In this document: positions 46,707 through 59,215 of the stretch, in pieces
Layout of the letters: the number at the start of each line of letters is the position of its first letter
How positions within the stretch are numbered: the first letter of the stretch is position 1
Assembly (NCBI GenBank): GCA_951217055.1
Contig: OX578283.1
Location: 4,728,360 to 4,792,359, forward strand
Length of the DNA: 64,000 nucleotides
Reading direction: 5' to 3'
Source: Gerris lacustris
Taxonomy: Eukaryota > Arthropoda > Insecta > Hemiptera > Gerridae
Position numbers and translations under genes: made by a program
The notes under the pieces: generated by a model
The model's input: the letters and a program-made list of their open reading frames with translations, nothing else
What the model was told of the DNA's origin: nothing
The model's database searches: none

Positions 46707-47265
46707 CGTCTAGTGCGGAAAGTAGCATTTTGCATGCGAGTGTGGAGTAAGCACCCGAGCGACAGCGAGGGTAGTAAAACCACACGAGCAAAGAAAAAAG
46801 CAGTTTTCGCACGAGTTGCGTACCGTACTTTATCTTTGATTGTTGGATTTTAATAATAAATACAGAAAACATTAATAAACTTCCAGTATGTAAGTTCTTA
46901 TTTCTCTTTTGATAAAGATGACATTAATTCATTAGTTGTATTTTGTGCCGAATTAATTATTTCGGGAGGCGTATTATTCTCCTTATTTTCGTCATAATCA
47001 CTTAAATCACTCATTGTTTTTCACTAAAAAGTCGATATAAACAGTTACTTTAATTAAACACACAGCAAATTAGTTTTGTTAAATGTAAACAAACTCGCTA
47101 ATCGTGTATTAAAGTGAAGAATTCTTCTTTCTTACCACACTAGGGAGGAAAAAAAGAGGAATTAAGAAACGCGCATGCGCAATGAATATCAAGTACGTAA
47201 ATAATTACTTTCTACGCGTTTAAACAGAGATATAATGTTTATATTTCGTATCAATCGTAGATAAA
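46707..47265. repeat. Dispersed repeat family P, copy 2
   Basis: Aligns with 23383-23950 from 'ctagtgcggaaagtagcatt' to 'ttcgtatcaatcgtagata' with scattered substitutions and indels. Confidence 0.7.
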
Positions 47266-47550
47266 AATATATTATGACTGAATTAAAAGGTCAAGGTGAA
47301 AATAACATAAACAATTAATAAAGATTAAATGAATCTATTTGAATACATGAAGACAATAAGGGTTCGTTAAAAATAAATTTGCGACAACACAAAGTAATAT
47401 GCGGGTTAACAAGTTAGATGTTATAATATGCATCAGTGTTATCTTAATAGCGGTTTAAAACTAAATATAGACTAGATGAAGACTGTAAATTCTCTGTAGT
47501 GCTTGTCACTCCCTATATGCGGGTTCATAATCTAACCACACTTGACAGCT

Positions 47551-47672
<122 letters not shown>

Positions 47673-47929
47673 TATGCATTATGAATTCTTACGCCAAAAT
47701 GCATATTATGTAAAATAATAAAATTTTACTATCAAATATATTAAAATCTAAACGATGTGGTTATCCACTTATCCACATTGAGAAATATAATTTTAAGACA
47801 GCAATAATGTGTCAAAAGATTGAAATACTCAAGGGAAACACAGCTATTATTATATTGTCCTAGTCATTATATGTTTCATTATTATGTTTCATTCATGTGT
47901 TTTCATTAGAATAATAAATAGACTACTAA

Positions 47930-48986
47930 TTGGTGTGCCACATAGCTTCCTCGCATCCTTTCACGTACTTTATTGATTTTATGCTTTTACTAGCCATTAT
48001 TGTCTATTTTGTTTAATTGCCTCCCTCGTTTTTTTAATCTCATGTCAAAATTGTTTTGATTTTTTACATGAATTAAAGTATCAATTTAGCAAAAATGCAA
48101 GAGCACAGACGGTTCCAATTAATGCAGGGCTATCTGTGGGTTAATTCTGATAAACTATAAAAGTTTCATAAAAAGAAATACTTCTTGCATACGAGTCCGC
48201 AAGACAGTGAGACATTTTCATGTTTTCGCTCTGCGTAAACTACCGACACAAAATGAAATAAAATCGTTAATGTATTCAAGTAATTGATAAAAGTAGATGG
48301 AAGATAAATTTTATTCTTATCTCCACACCGGCACTGCCGCGGCTTGATTACAAACGACTGAATTCAAAGGCGCCGGCCCGCCTTCTACGAATTGTTAATA
48401 TGCCTTCATACTAGGTAGGGCTGAGAGTTGATGGCAACCTCCTGTACTTTCCTAACTCCCTGTCACACGTATAAAATCTTTTCGACTCTCTTCGGCCCTA
48501 TGACGTGTGGTGAAGGGAGGCCCAACAGCTGGGAGACTGGATTACACACCTCCTATAGCTTTTTAACTCTCTGTTATACTTTTCTGAGTTTTTAAGCTAA
48601 AAGTAACGTAACGATTTTGACTTATGTTCCATAGCCTAAACATAAAAATGTCAAAATCAGATGAGTACTTTTGAAACTATAGGTGTAAATAAATGAATGT
48701 TTGTGCACATGTAGAAGAAAATCAAATAGGCGCAGACTTACTTGACTTATATGGGACCAACAATAGGCTAATCATGACCAACCATCCAAATTTCATGTAG
48801 TTTTTAAGATATGTTGGTTAGATAAAAATGGAGCGACAGTCCAACAGACAGTCACGGAACCAAAAATGATCCTGATGTCTAAACGGATTTCTGTTTTGGA
48901 ATTTTTTAAATTGGCACCATAAAATATTTTCGTTCTTCAGAACGATTACATAGTTTTCGTTACCTTCGGTAAGCTCAGAATCAAAA
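47930..48986 (-). mobile_element. Helitron-like family C copy with a 466-bp insertion
   Basis: Hairpin end 'taattggtgtgccacatagc', body, an insertion at 48175-48640, then 'gtgcacatgtagaagaaaat', the core 'catccaaatttcatgtagtt', a short GACA-like tract and 'gttaccttcggtaagctcag'. Confidence 0.7.
48175..48640. mobile_element. Insertion in family C with possible 8-bp target duplication
   Basis: CATAAAAA occurs directly before (48167-48174) and after (48641-48648), at a point where other C copies are continuous. The insert is GC-richer (48330-48560). It has no coding frame, no clear inverted ends and no poly(A). The class is unknown; 8-bp duplications fit hAT elements, but the word is simple enough to arise by chance. 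Confidence 0.45.
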
Positions 48987-49237
48987 ACATATTGGACATT
49001 TAAAAGTTATGGCGAAGGAAATAAGCGATGATAAATAGAATCATAGGGAAGATTATATTATTGTGGCAGAAAATATATGACAAAACGGATAAAGGAAATA
49101 TTGGATGGACATCTCGGTCACAAGGAAATTAGAGACATACCAAAAGTTTGAGAAAATTCTTTTTTCTTCAACTGAGGAAGACTAACTGACTAAAACTGAT
49201 CTCTATTAAATATTACCTGTTTTCTCTTATTTAACCC

Positions 49238-49824
49238 TTTTACTTTCTCATATAGAGAGAATGTATTGTGACGGCACGAAAATTCCATTTTGATAAATTT
49301 ACGAGGTGGTCCCTTAAGTCCAAAAAAGTGTTTTTTTAAAAAATGGTTGTCTGTCGTCTGTCAGTTCAAACGCCTGGAGCCTAAACTATTGGGCCGATTT
49401 TGACGAAATTTGGCATATATGTTCAGGAAAACCATACCCCGAGACGAAATGGAGAAATGAATTATAACTCAAAATTTGGGCACCCTAGCCACAAAAACTC
49501 TGAAAAAACGTGAACATTTTTTTTTTCTCGAAATCGGCGATTTTTATTAAAAAATTCTAAAATGTAGTCCATTTAAATAAAAATCTAACGATATAAGCCG
49601 TTTTCCCGGGGAAAATTTAGTTTCTGAGAAAATATCTTTTAAAAACAGAAGGAGAGAGGCCAGGTTCGATTCCCCGCCGAGGAGAAGTTATTTTTAGGAC
49701 ACATTTTGATAAAATGTTCAATCATTTAAATGTACATACGAAAACTAATAAATGGAAAACACTGGGCTAAGTAATTATTAACTGGTATTTAAGAAAGTTT
49801 GGCTGAGTTGTCTCGAACCAATAT
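49238..49824 (+). mobile_element. Helitron-like family D, copy 5
   Basis: It starts TTTTACTTTCTCATAT. It contains a shortened GTCT region ('gttgtctgtcgtctgtcagt'), the core 'gggccgattttgacgaaatt', a B-box-like 'ggttcgattccccgcc' at 49664 and the internal repeat and tail 'gctgagttgtctcgaacc'. Confidence 0.8.
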
Positions 49825-49869
49825 TTTAGTTATTTATTGTTCTGGTTGGGGCTTGGGGCGTGGGGGAAT

Positions 49870-49944
49870 TTGGCTATATTTCGCCTCTCTCTAGGGCATT
49901 TTTCAGGTACGTCAATACCTCAGAGTAAGGCGAAATATAGCCAA
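49870..49944. repeat. 17-bp inverted repeat (hairpin)
   Basis: TTGGCTATATTTCGCCT at 49870-49886 and its exact reverse complement at 49928-49944, with a 41-nt loop. The size would suit a small-RNA precursor or a tiny MITE; neither is shown. Confidence 0.75.
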
Positions 49945-50157
49945 GTTTCGACCTCAATAATATAAAACATTATATAGTTCTTTATAAACCCTTAAAGACC
50001 GCCACCAGATCAGTAGAATTAAATATTAATTTTTGTTATTTATTAATAATGGTCTGATGAATTCTACTTTTTTTTAATTATTACTGAGCATCGGTTTCTA
50101 AAGAACTAAAAACCTTCGAAAATAAACAACAAAAAAAAAAAGTGGAAAGGCAACGTG

Positions 50158-50455
50158 TATTAAGACCGATGACTTTTCATTTGTGTTGATGCAGAACACA
50201 TGAGAATGTTTGGCTTTTGTTTGTACACGTGGCAAAGCCCTGTGTTTTCTTTTAGACTTTTCCCTCCACTGTGCGGGAAAACATTTCCCTGGAGTAGAGG
50301 CGGCAACACAAAGTGATTACTGGAGCGCACCGTCTTCAATTCTTGTGGATCTTTCTCCCGGCTATTATTTCCACAAACAAACCACCGATATTCCTTTGCA
50401 ACAAAGTCATATACTTTACTTTTTAATAAAAATATACGTATGAATATTAATATCT
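50158..50455 (-). other. Unrecognised open frame in GC-richer island (candidate exon)
   Basis: The minus strand is open for about 95 codons without an early ATG, reading VYDFVAKEYRWFVCGNNSRE and, later, CHVYKQKPNILMCSAST before a stop at about 50158. The plus strand is also open for 77 codons over nearly the same stretch. Base composition here is more even than in the surroundings. No domain or convincing splice sites are recognised. It may be an exon, an old transposon piece or chance. Confidence 0.2.
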
Positions 50456-50684
50456 ATCTATATAATATAAAATGCAAATAATACTGACTCACTCATCACA
50501 ATATGTCTGAAAATAATGAACCTATGAACTATGTAATTTCGTAGGTATGTTCCTAACCTCTTTGGTCCTCACTAAGAAATCTTTTTGCCATCCACCATTT
50601 TAATAAAAGACGGCCACTTAAATAAAGAATTCAAAACATAACAATACCTCCGGAACCAAAAGCACTAGAGTACTAGAGCCTTGG

Positions 50685-50736
50685 AATCCGGAATTTAGCT
50701 TCCTTAATGTCATAAAAGCAAACTAAATTCCGGATT
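50685..50736. repeat. 14-bp perfect inverted repeat
   Basis: AATCCGGAATTTAG at 50685-50698 and CTAAATTCCGGATT at 50723-50736, loop 24 nt. Confidence 0.8.
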
Positions 50737-50960
50737 TCATTTTATTACATAAAGCAACTTTGGTTAAATAGTTTTCAAATTGGCTATTTTGATTCAAAAT
50801 GGCGGTCATATATTTGAACCAAGTCCTCTCATTGCAATTTTCACTTCTTTGAAAAGCTACAGTAAAATCATTGTTTTTGTATGATAATTTCTAAATTAAT
50901 ATCCACGTCTGCCAAGAAGAGATTTCTGATTTTTGATTTCTCAAGGGGTCATAAAGAAAG

Positions 50961-51312
50961 AATCGGTCCGAAACAACTCGAACAAACTTTCTCAAATACC
51001 AGTTCATAATTACTTAGCCAAGTGTTTCTTTTTTTTTTTTTTTTTTCGATTTATTATTTTTCAAGTTTTCGTAGGTACATTGAAATTATTATTGAACATT
51101 TTATGAAAATGTATCAGTAAAATATCTTCTCCTTGAAGGGGAATCAAAACTAACCTCTCTCCGAACCCGTCTTTACGTTTGGAGCTATTGTCTCAGGAAC
51201 TAATTTTTTTCCGGGAAAACTGCTTATATCGTTAGATTCGTATTTAAATGGACTACATTTTAGAATTGTTTAATCAAAATCGTCGAAACCGTTTTCGAGA
51301 TATATATTTTTT
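50961..51312 (-). mobile_element. Family D, truncated copy
   Basis: Starts 'aatcggtccgaaacaactcg', keeps the tail, internal repeat, B-box region (degenerate) and 'tcaaaatcgtcgaaaccgtt', then ends in AT-rich DNA. The core and microsatellite are missing. Confidence 0.7.
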
Positions 51313-51733
51313 TATATTTTTATTAATTATTATAATATACATATTATATATCCTTCACCGTAGAAAAAGTGTTAAAGTGCTGGCTGGCACTCGAGGCCAG
51401 TTTACTACTTAAAGCAATGTAGCAATCGAGATAGGAATTTTTCAAGCTTGCTGCTATGCTTTCTGCACCTAACCTCTACAACAACTATGTTCATGTTCAT
51501 GCCCGTCAAGAAGTACAGGTCAATTTTTCCAGCCTGTAAGCGAACAGCCAGGCTCCACTGTGTTTCTACCTTATTAATACTCATAATACTTAGGATATCC
51601 TATGCATCATACGTATGAACTTCTAACCTGTGGAGATCAGTCTATAGGTTCAACCACCCGTTCTTTCTAAATAAAATAACTTGTATGCTTCATTTTTATT
51701 ATCTCGCCAAGAAAAAAATTAAGTTTAAATTGT

Positions 51734-52528
51734 GGTGTTCGTCAATTTGGTGTTCCTCAAGGAAGTATTCTTGGTCCTTTACTATACTCCTTTTATACAT
51801 CCGATATCCCTCAACTTCCTACTACCCAATTAGCTACCTTCGCTGACGACAAGTGTATATTCTCCACATCCTCTGATCCCAATACAGCATCCACCAACAT
51901 CCAAAACCACCTTAATCTCCTTGAACCTTGGTTAAGGAAATGGAGGATAAAAATAAATGAGCAAAAAAGTGCTCACGTCACTTTTACCCTCAGGCATTCA
52001 ACATGTCCTCCAGTCATCCTCAACCAAGGACTCATCCCTCAATCCTGTTCCGTAAGATACCTAGGTCTCCATCTTGACCGACGATTGACTTGGGCTTTGC
52101 ACACCAAAACTAAACGTACGGACACTAACAGACGGTACAAACTCTTACTCCGACTCCTCGACCAAAGATCCCACGTATCCCTTTCTAATAAACTCCTTAT
52201 CTACAATTCCATACTCAAACCAATTTGGACCTATGGAATTGAGCTCTGGGGTAGCACCAAGCGCTCAAATTCTTATAGGATCCAATCCCTTCAATCAAAG
52301 ATCCTTTGAAAAATCACTAACTCTCCTGCATACGTTTCTAATCTCACAATTCACAACGACCTCAAAATTCTCTTTGTACAAGACCTCGCTTCTTCCCGCT
52401 ACACAAAATTCCATGAAAACCTACACCATCATCCTAATCCTTTAGTCGAATCCATGGCTTTCATTCATATCCCCGACCGCCCTCCCCGTCGGCTGAAGAG
52501 GAGTTGGCCAAGAGATTTATTGCAATAA
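51734..52528 (+). pseudogene. Jockey ORF2 fragment (reverse transcriptase, C-terminal part)
   Basis: 265 codons from the truncation point. GVPQGSILGPLLYSFYTSD at residues 7-25 is RT motif B'. FADD near residue 41 carries two of the catalytic aspartates. LRKWRIKINEQKSAHVTF follows, then RYLGLHLDRRLTWALHTKTK (motif E/thumb) and ILKPIWTYGIELWG. The carboxy end is ...RPPRRLKRSWPRDLLQ and TAA at 52526-52528. One in-frame TGA at 52307-52309 interrupts it; the older copy has a lysine codon there. The endonuclease and RT motifs upstream are lost by truncation. Jockey-clade assignment is from motif pattern. Confidence 0.85.
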
Positions 52529-52673
52529 TTATAATAATGTAAAATACCTGATAGGAGTACTATCACTGGGTAGCCTCTCCTCTCACGATCAACCACGCTA
52601 ATTAACCATTGTCATCTATGTTACTAATAGCAATCTTTTGCAAGTAGCTTAAAATAAAAATTAAAAAAAAAAA
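51734..52673 (+). mobile_element. Jockey-clade LINE, 5'-truncated insertion
   Basis: The copy is flanked by the 13-bp duplication AAGTTTAAATTGT (51721-51733 and 52674-52686) and ends in an A-rich tail (52651-52673). It holds the 3' third of ORF2 and a short 3' UTR. These are the marks of target-primed reverse transcription with 5' truncation. The intact duplication and nearly open frame mean it is younger than the copy at 33 kb. Confidence 0.9.
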
Positions 52674-52689
52674 AAGTTTAAATTGTAAC

Positions 52690-53307
52690 TTACGAATAAG
52701 TTCATATTGAAATATTACTCTCCTAACTTGATCGTTTAGTTTCGTTTTAATATCTGATATATAAATCAAAACCTACAAAGAAAAAAAAATCTGTTATCGT
52801 AAAAGAAACGTTATCATTTTCACATCAAATATAGCGGAGCCGGGAGAAATGTTAGAAACAGAGTATTTCTACATTTTACCCCAAAGAAAGAAACAACGGA
52901 ATAATATCCTTCCCCATTTCCATTCTAATCTTAATCTTTTAGAAGAACTCACGAGTTTTTCAGCTGAAAAAAAGGGACTCTACAAAGACCTTAGAGATAA
53001 AGTACGAAGGGCCGAAGAGAACAGGGCTTTACCGATATAATGTAGAGTCGACGTTAAGGGTTTAAACCTTTCGGAAGGATTAGACAAGGGCCCCTGCAGG
53101 GCCCCTCGTTCAGAGGCCCTTCAAATATAATTTAATCTGTGAAAGGGAGTAGAAAACGTCACGGACGGGGATTATAACCGGTCTTGAACACGCCAGCCCT
53201 TACTTTAACATTATTATACACAATACTAACAATCCATTTCAAACTATTTACTTACTCATATGTCATGGTTTTATTTTTTTCATTTAATCTGACAAGGTAA
53301 ATTGCTC
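52690..53307. other. Unassigned; small frame not called
   Basis: A 63-codon frame at 52849-53040 (lysine- and glutamate-rich C-terminal half, 'KGLYKDLRDKVRRAEENRA') has moderately protein-like composition. I recognise no family and no splice sites. 53090-53110 is GC-rich (GGGCCCCTGCAGGGCCCC). Confidence 0.3.
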
Positions 53308-53887
53308 ATAGTCCAGGAGATAGCGTGCAAAAAAGTATTTGACTAACATCAAGCTAGAATTTTGTGTTTAAGTTAATCTTGTGGTGCCTTTTGAAATATG
53401 TGAATATGTGGAAGTTCGTCTGCGGGACATAGCTTGGCAACAGGCATTTGAAAAAAACAATCCGGTGAAAAGCGGCAATGTCCCGCCCTTTTTGGTTGAC
53501 AATGTGATTTCATGATCCTGAGTACGAACTTAGTTAGTAGACCAATAATCAAGTTGATGGTAGTTTGTCACTTAATAGGTTAGTTAGTCAAATATTACTC
53601 GAAATCAAAGTGTTCCCCTGTCAAGGGACAAACTACCATTAACATGATTTTTGGTCTACTAACTAAGTTCGTACTTAAGATCATTAAAATCACATTTTCC
53701 AACAAAAAGGGCGGGACTTGGCCGCTCTCCACCGGATTGTTTTTTTCAAATGCCTATTGCCAAGCTATGTCCCGCAGACGAACTTAGCCAACCATATATT
53801 CTTAAAAGGCACCAAATCATTTACTTGTATACAAAATTCTAGCTTGATGTTAGTCAGACACTTTGTGCACGCTATCTCCTGGACTAT
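53308..53887. mobile_element. 580-bp foldback palindrome
   Basis: Two arms of about 270-290 bp are inverted copies of each other. The left starts ATAGTCCAGGAGATAGCGTG and the right ends with its complement at 53887. Long exact blocks include 'gtctgcgggacatagcttgg' and 'gtacgaacttagttagtaga'. The arms nearly meet in the centre. No coding potential. It fits a foldback transposon or a MITE made almost wholly of TIR. No clear target duplication. Confidence 0.8.
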
Positions 53888-54486
53888 TAAGTGCATTAAT
53901 CAAGCGAAATTCTGCCGAGCGATTCTCGACTGTATGGATAACTGCAGATTTGTCCAAAACCCAAACAACATCTTCACACAGAATAAATGTATTTATACAA
54001 TTTGACAGGTTTCGACTGTTCTACTGCAACTTTCTAAAATTATCTAAAAATATCAATCTTGAAGTTGTTAGAGTACAATAAGGTAACATTTTAATTAAAA
54101 CAACAACAAAAAATTGAAAGCAATAATTAAAATCTGAAATAAAAGGAATGCAAATTTCCAGTTTGTTTTGAGAGGACTTTAAAAGTACAAGTGAAATAAT
54201 ATAAGGGGTGGCATGAGTTACAGGTTGTAAGGAGATCAGGACAAAAATGAGAGAGGATCAAGTACCTGCCAAGATTACTCTCAAATATAAAGGGTGCTAA
54301 ACATTAGAAAAGAGATCTTAAACTTAACAAAACGGTACTTTTTTACTTTAGCACCCCCCCCCCCCCCTATATCTATATCCCTTTGTGTAAATAGTTATTT
54401 AGACAAAGGAACATATACAGAGTAGCACATATTCCTTAGTCTAAATTACTATTAGGACGAAGGGATATTTATTCTAATCCCTTTAT

Positions 54487-54620
54487 GGTGGACAATATGA
54501 TTTTCATGATCCTGAGTACAAAATTGGTTATTAGACCAAAAATCAAGTTGATATTAGTTTGTCACTTGATGGGTTAGTTAATAAAATGATAATCCAAATC
54601 AAAGTGGTCACCATTTGAAT
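54487..54620 (+). mobile_element. Solo partial arm of the foldback family
   Basis: Aligns with about 53495-53625 ('cctgagtac', 'tagaccaaaaatcaagttga', 'agtttgtcacttgatgggtt'), 0.6 kb from the full palindrome and in the same orientation as its left arm. Confidence 0.7.
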
Positions 54621-55904
<1,284 letters not shown>

Positions 55905-56560
55905 TATGCACCTATAGGGAGTAAAGTAAGCCATTATTCCCTGAGCAAAAAAGTTGGTTCTTGAGGCGAAGCCGAAGGAACCACGGTCCCTAAATTCCGA
56001 GGCGAAGTCGAGGGAAATCGGCTCTTCAATCGACCCCCGGCTGCGCCTCGGAAATAACTCTAATTAGCTCCCGAGGCGCAGCCGAGGGAGATAATTATAG
56101 CGAGGGGAATAATGGCACTTTACTCACGAGGTACATACAATATTTTCCTCCAGTAGGAAGAAAATACACATCCATTGCACACTTTTTATTTATTATTTTA
56201 ATAAATAACAGTAATTATTAGCACTTTTAATAGCAGATATAGGAGATTCAATATTAAAAACAAATAAGAATTGGAATTAAACTCAAATAGAAGGTTATTT
56301 AGATGCAGGTTATAAACAATGAATCTATGATAAACATGGTCAAAAAAGCGCAGTGCCGCCAACCTGATTTCAACAACTTCATTACATTTGCCATTCATTT
56401 TCTACTGTTTATAAAATAATTAAGTTGCAATCTTTACTTTTTTGCCCTACTTTTACTTTTTCTCCCTACTTTTTGAGTTCAGGGATCAAAAGACCTGTTT
56501 TAGTCCCTCTAAACTAATTCAAAATCATAACTTTTTGTCCCTACTGGAGATAAATAATAT
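55905..56560. repeat. Dispersed repeat family Q, copy 2
   Basis: Same order as 25105-25712, with more complete 'gaggcgcagccgagggagat' subunits (55960-56110). It ends 'tccctactggagataaata' just before a family C copy. Confidence 0.7.
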
Positions 56561-56671
56561 TCTCATTTTTCTTCCGAGCTTACCGAAGGTAACGGAAGCT
56601 ATGTGATCTTCCGAAGAACGAACATTTTTTTAAGACTCCGTTTTCAAAAATTCCAAGACAGAAATCCGTTA

Positions 56672-57231
56672 AGCCTTTTTCGCACTTGACAAGTAATTTA
56701 GTCGAGTGGCGAGTAATTTAGTAACTCAGCTAGTAGCAACTCACCAAAAATCGTTTGCACTTTACTAATATACTGTCCGGTACATTAGTATAGCTAGAGC
56801 ATTTGCAAGATAGACAGGCAACGCAACAAAGTAAATAAGCTAATAAAGCTTATTGCAGTCTCAATTTTAGAAGAAGTTGAAGAAATTAGTAGGTCAAAAT
56901 CAAATAATAAAGTATGGATACGAAAATGGATTCATAAAAGGGATGGATTAGGAAGTACCACTTATCTTGGAAGATCCTAAAGAATACTTCGGAACTTTGA
57001 GAATGACTGCAAATTGTTTTAATTTTCTGTTAATGAAAGTGCAGTCACAAATTCAACGTTCGGATACCAATTTCTACTCGCCCGAAAAAATGGAGTGAAA
57101 TGAATTGAGTATTTAGTCAAGTAGTTTAGTAAGTGACTAAATTACTTGACTAAAATGTTGCCGTTCAGACACGTTTAGTTAGTAATCTACTCGCCACTCG
57201 ACTAAATTACTCGTTAAGTGCGAACAAGGCT
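56672..57231. mobile_element. PIF/Harbinger (Tourist-like) derivative, 560 bp
   Basis: Ends start AGCCTTTTTCGCACTTGAC and AGCCTTGTTCGCACTTAAC, with about 45 bp of nearly matching TIR that include AGTAATTTAGTCGAGTGGCG. TTA directly flanks both sides (56669-56671 and 57232-57234), the 3-bp duplication of PIF/Harbinger elements. An internal frame encodes the start of a Harbinger transposase, so the element came from a coding copy by deletion. Confidence 0.85.
56798..57098 (+). pseudogene. PIF/Harbinger transposase N-terminus, frameshifted
   Basis: The first frame (stop-free from 56798) contains ILEEVEEISRSKSNN and KVWIRKWIHKRDGLGSTTYL, then stops at about 56982. The second frame (from 56958, stop 57096-57098) continues with LILEDPKEYFGTLRM, CFNFLLMKVQ and IQRSDTNF. 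In order these match the acidic/basic start, the 'W.R.W...R...GA...L' motif, 'EDP..Y...LRM...F..LL..V...I...DT' of HARBI1-like transposases. One indel near 56955-56985 separates them. The catalytic DDE domain is missing. The order and spacing make chance resemblance unlikely. Confidence 0.75.
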
Positions 57232-57714
57232 TTAGAGACATCAGGGAACATTATTGGTTCCGTGTCTCTCTGTCTATCACTCAATTTTTGCAAACCAACG
57301 TATCTTAAAAACCAATTTTAATGAAATTTGGGTGGTTGGTCATGAGTAGCCCATTGTTGGTCCCATATAAGTTTCACCCTTATGTGCTTATTAATTCCTC
57401 TTCCACATGCGCACAAATGTACATTTATTTACACCTATATCATCAAAAAGGTACTTATCTGATTATTTATGAAATTTGGATGGTTTGTCGAAAGTAGAAT
57501 GCAGATAGTACCAGATTAATTTTAACCGCCTGCACTTTTTAAATTTTGCTAAATTGATACTTTAATACACATAAAAAATCGTAACAATTTTGAGAGATTT
57601 AAAAAACGGAGAAAACATAAATAAATTGGATAATAATAGGTTTTAAAAGTATAAAATCATTAAATTTATGAAATAGGACCCGAGGAAGTTATGTGCCACA
57701 TTAATTGGCAGAGT

Positions 57715-58633
57715 ATTTTATATTCAACAACTAAAAAGAAATTATATAAAAAAAAAAAAATCAATTCTTTCGACGAAGAAATGTTTTATTATTAAAATAT
57801 ATACTCCTTTTTTCAATATCCCTACTTCTTTTTATATTGTAACATAGAGTTTGAAATGAAAAAAAAAATCTCCCATAATAATACTTAATGGGGGAAAAAC
57901 CGAGTGTGTGAAAAATCTGTAGTTACAAAGGAGTTAAGAAGGTAAAAGGGTGTAGGAGGAAGGTGAAGGAGACGGGAGGTGAAGGAGGAATGAAGGCGGA
58001 ATGAAGGCGGCTCAGTTTTATTAAAAAGCCTCGGGAAGTTGCCAAGTTCAAAGCATTCCAATATTGTCGGAACTCAAGAAAAAAAATACAAAAACTCAGG
58101 CTAAAAAGAAAAAAAATAGGGATAGAATCTGTTAAAAACTTGAGTGAACCAAAGTATCACTTTGAAAATCAGCCAAAACTTTACAAACAATATTAAAAAT
58201 AACCGGCAAAGTACAACTTTACCCTCTTATTGTATTTTACAAGCAACACTGCCTTCATCATGACATTAATTCAACTAAACGAATAACCCAACAATTTCAT
58301 CATTACTTAATAGCTTTAAAAATCTTTAATATTACATTTCCGGTTTGTTTTCTTAATCTCTATACCAAATATAATCAGTCAGAATTCCGTTTCAGACATC
58401 AGAGCACATTTTTTGGTCTCGTGTTGTTTAGAATTATAAAACATTTTAAATAAATAATTTTTCCTCTTAAAAAGTCTCAAGTTGAACATTTTCGCAAACG
58501 TATTATCTTAAAAACTAATAAAGAAAATTTGGACGGTAAATGACAATTATCCTTCAGTTTGTTTACTGTTAATTTCATTGCTATGCAAGTAATTTTCTCT
58601 TCAACATAAGCATAAACTTTGTGTTTATCAAGA
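57715..58633. other. Unassigned AT-rich sequence
   Basis: No gene. 57950-58020 has short 'ggaggnngaagg' purine repeats. 58385-58440 contains a few family C words ('cgtttcagacatcagagcac') as a tiny relic. Confidence 0.4.
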
Positions 58634-59215
58634 TGGTGGTTAGAGGTGGTTCGAGGTGGTTAGAGGTGGTTTGAGGAGGTTAGAGGTGGTTTGAGGTGGT
58701 TAGAGATGGTTTGAGGTGGTTAAAGGTGGTTTGAGGAGGTTAGAGGTAGTTTGAGGTGGTTATAAATGGCTTGAGGTGGTTAGAGGTGGTTTGAGGTGGT
58801 TAGAGATGGCTTGAGGTGATTAGAGGTGGTTTGAGGTGGTTAGAGGTGGTATGAGGAGGTTAGAGGTAGTTTGAGGTGGTTAGAGATGGCTTGAGGTGGT
58901 TAGAGGTGGTTTGAGGTGGTTAGAAGTGGTTTGAGGTGGATAGAGGTAGTTAAAGATGGTTTGTGGTGCTTAAAGGTGGTTAAATATGGTTAGAGGTGAT
59001 TTGAGGTGGTTAGAGGTGATTTGAGGTGGTTAGAGATGGTTTGATGTGGTTAGAGGTGGCTTGAGGTGGTTAGAGGTGGTTAGAGGTGGTTTGAGGTGGT
59101 TAGAGATGGTTTGAGGTGGTTAGAGGTAGTTTGAGGTGGATAGAGGTATTTAAAGGTGGTTTGTGGTGCTTAAAGGTGGTTAAATATGGTTAGAGGTGGT
59201 TAGAGGTGGTTTGAG
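58634..59215. repeat. G-rich minisatellite (GGTTAGAGGTGGTTTGAGGT)n
   Basis: About 29 units of 20 bp, alternating GGTTAGAGGT and GGTTTGAGGT decamers with sporadic changes. It is the same decamer and strand as the array at 22.86 kb, but with a higher-order dimer. Confidence 0.9.

Larger units (their letters stand above)
56572..57714 (+). mobile_element. Helitron-like family C, plus orientation, interrupted by Harbinger derivative
   Basis: The 5' end is 'ttccgagcttaccgaaggta' at 56572. The microsatellite is reduced ('tctctctgtc'). The core is 'aatgaaatttgggtggttgg' and the hairpin end is 'tgtgccacattaattggca' at about 57691-57709. The 560-bp element at 56672-57231 splits it within 'gaaatccg|..|gagacatcag', a stretch continuous in other C copies. 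Confidence 0.8.

Noticed and set aside
52849..53040. 63-codon frame with a charged C-terminal half
   Set aside because: Short, unsupported by homology or splice sites; described but not called as a gene.
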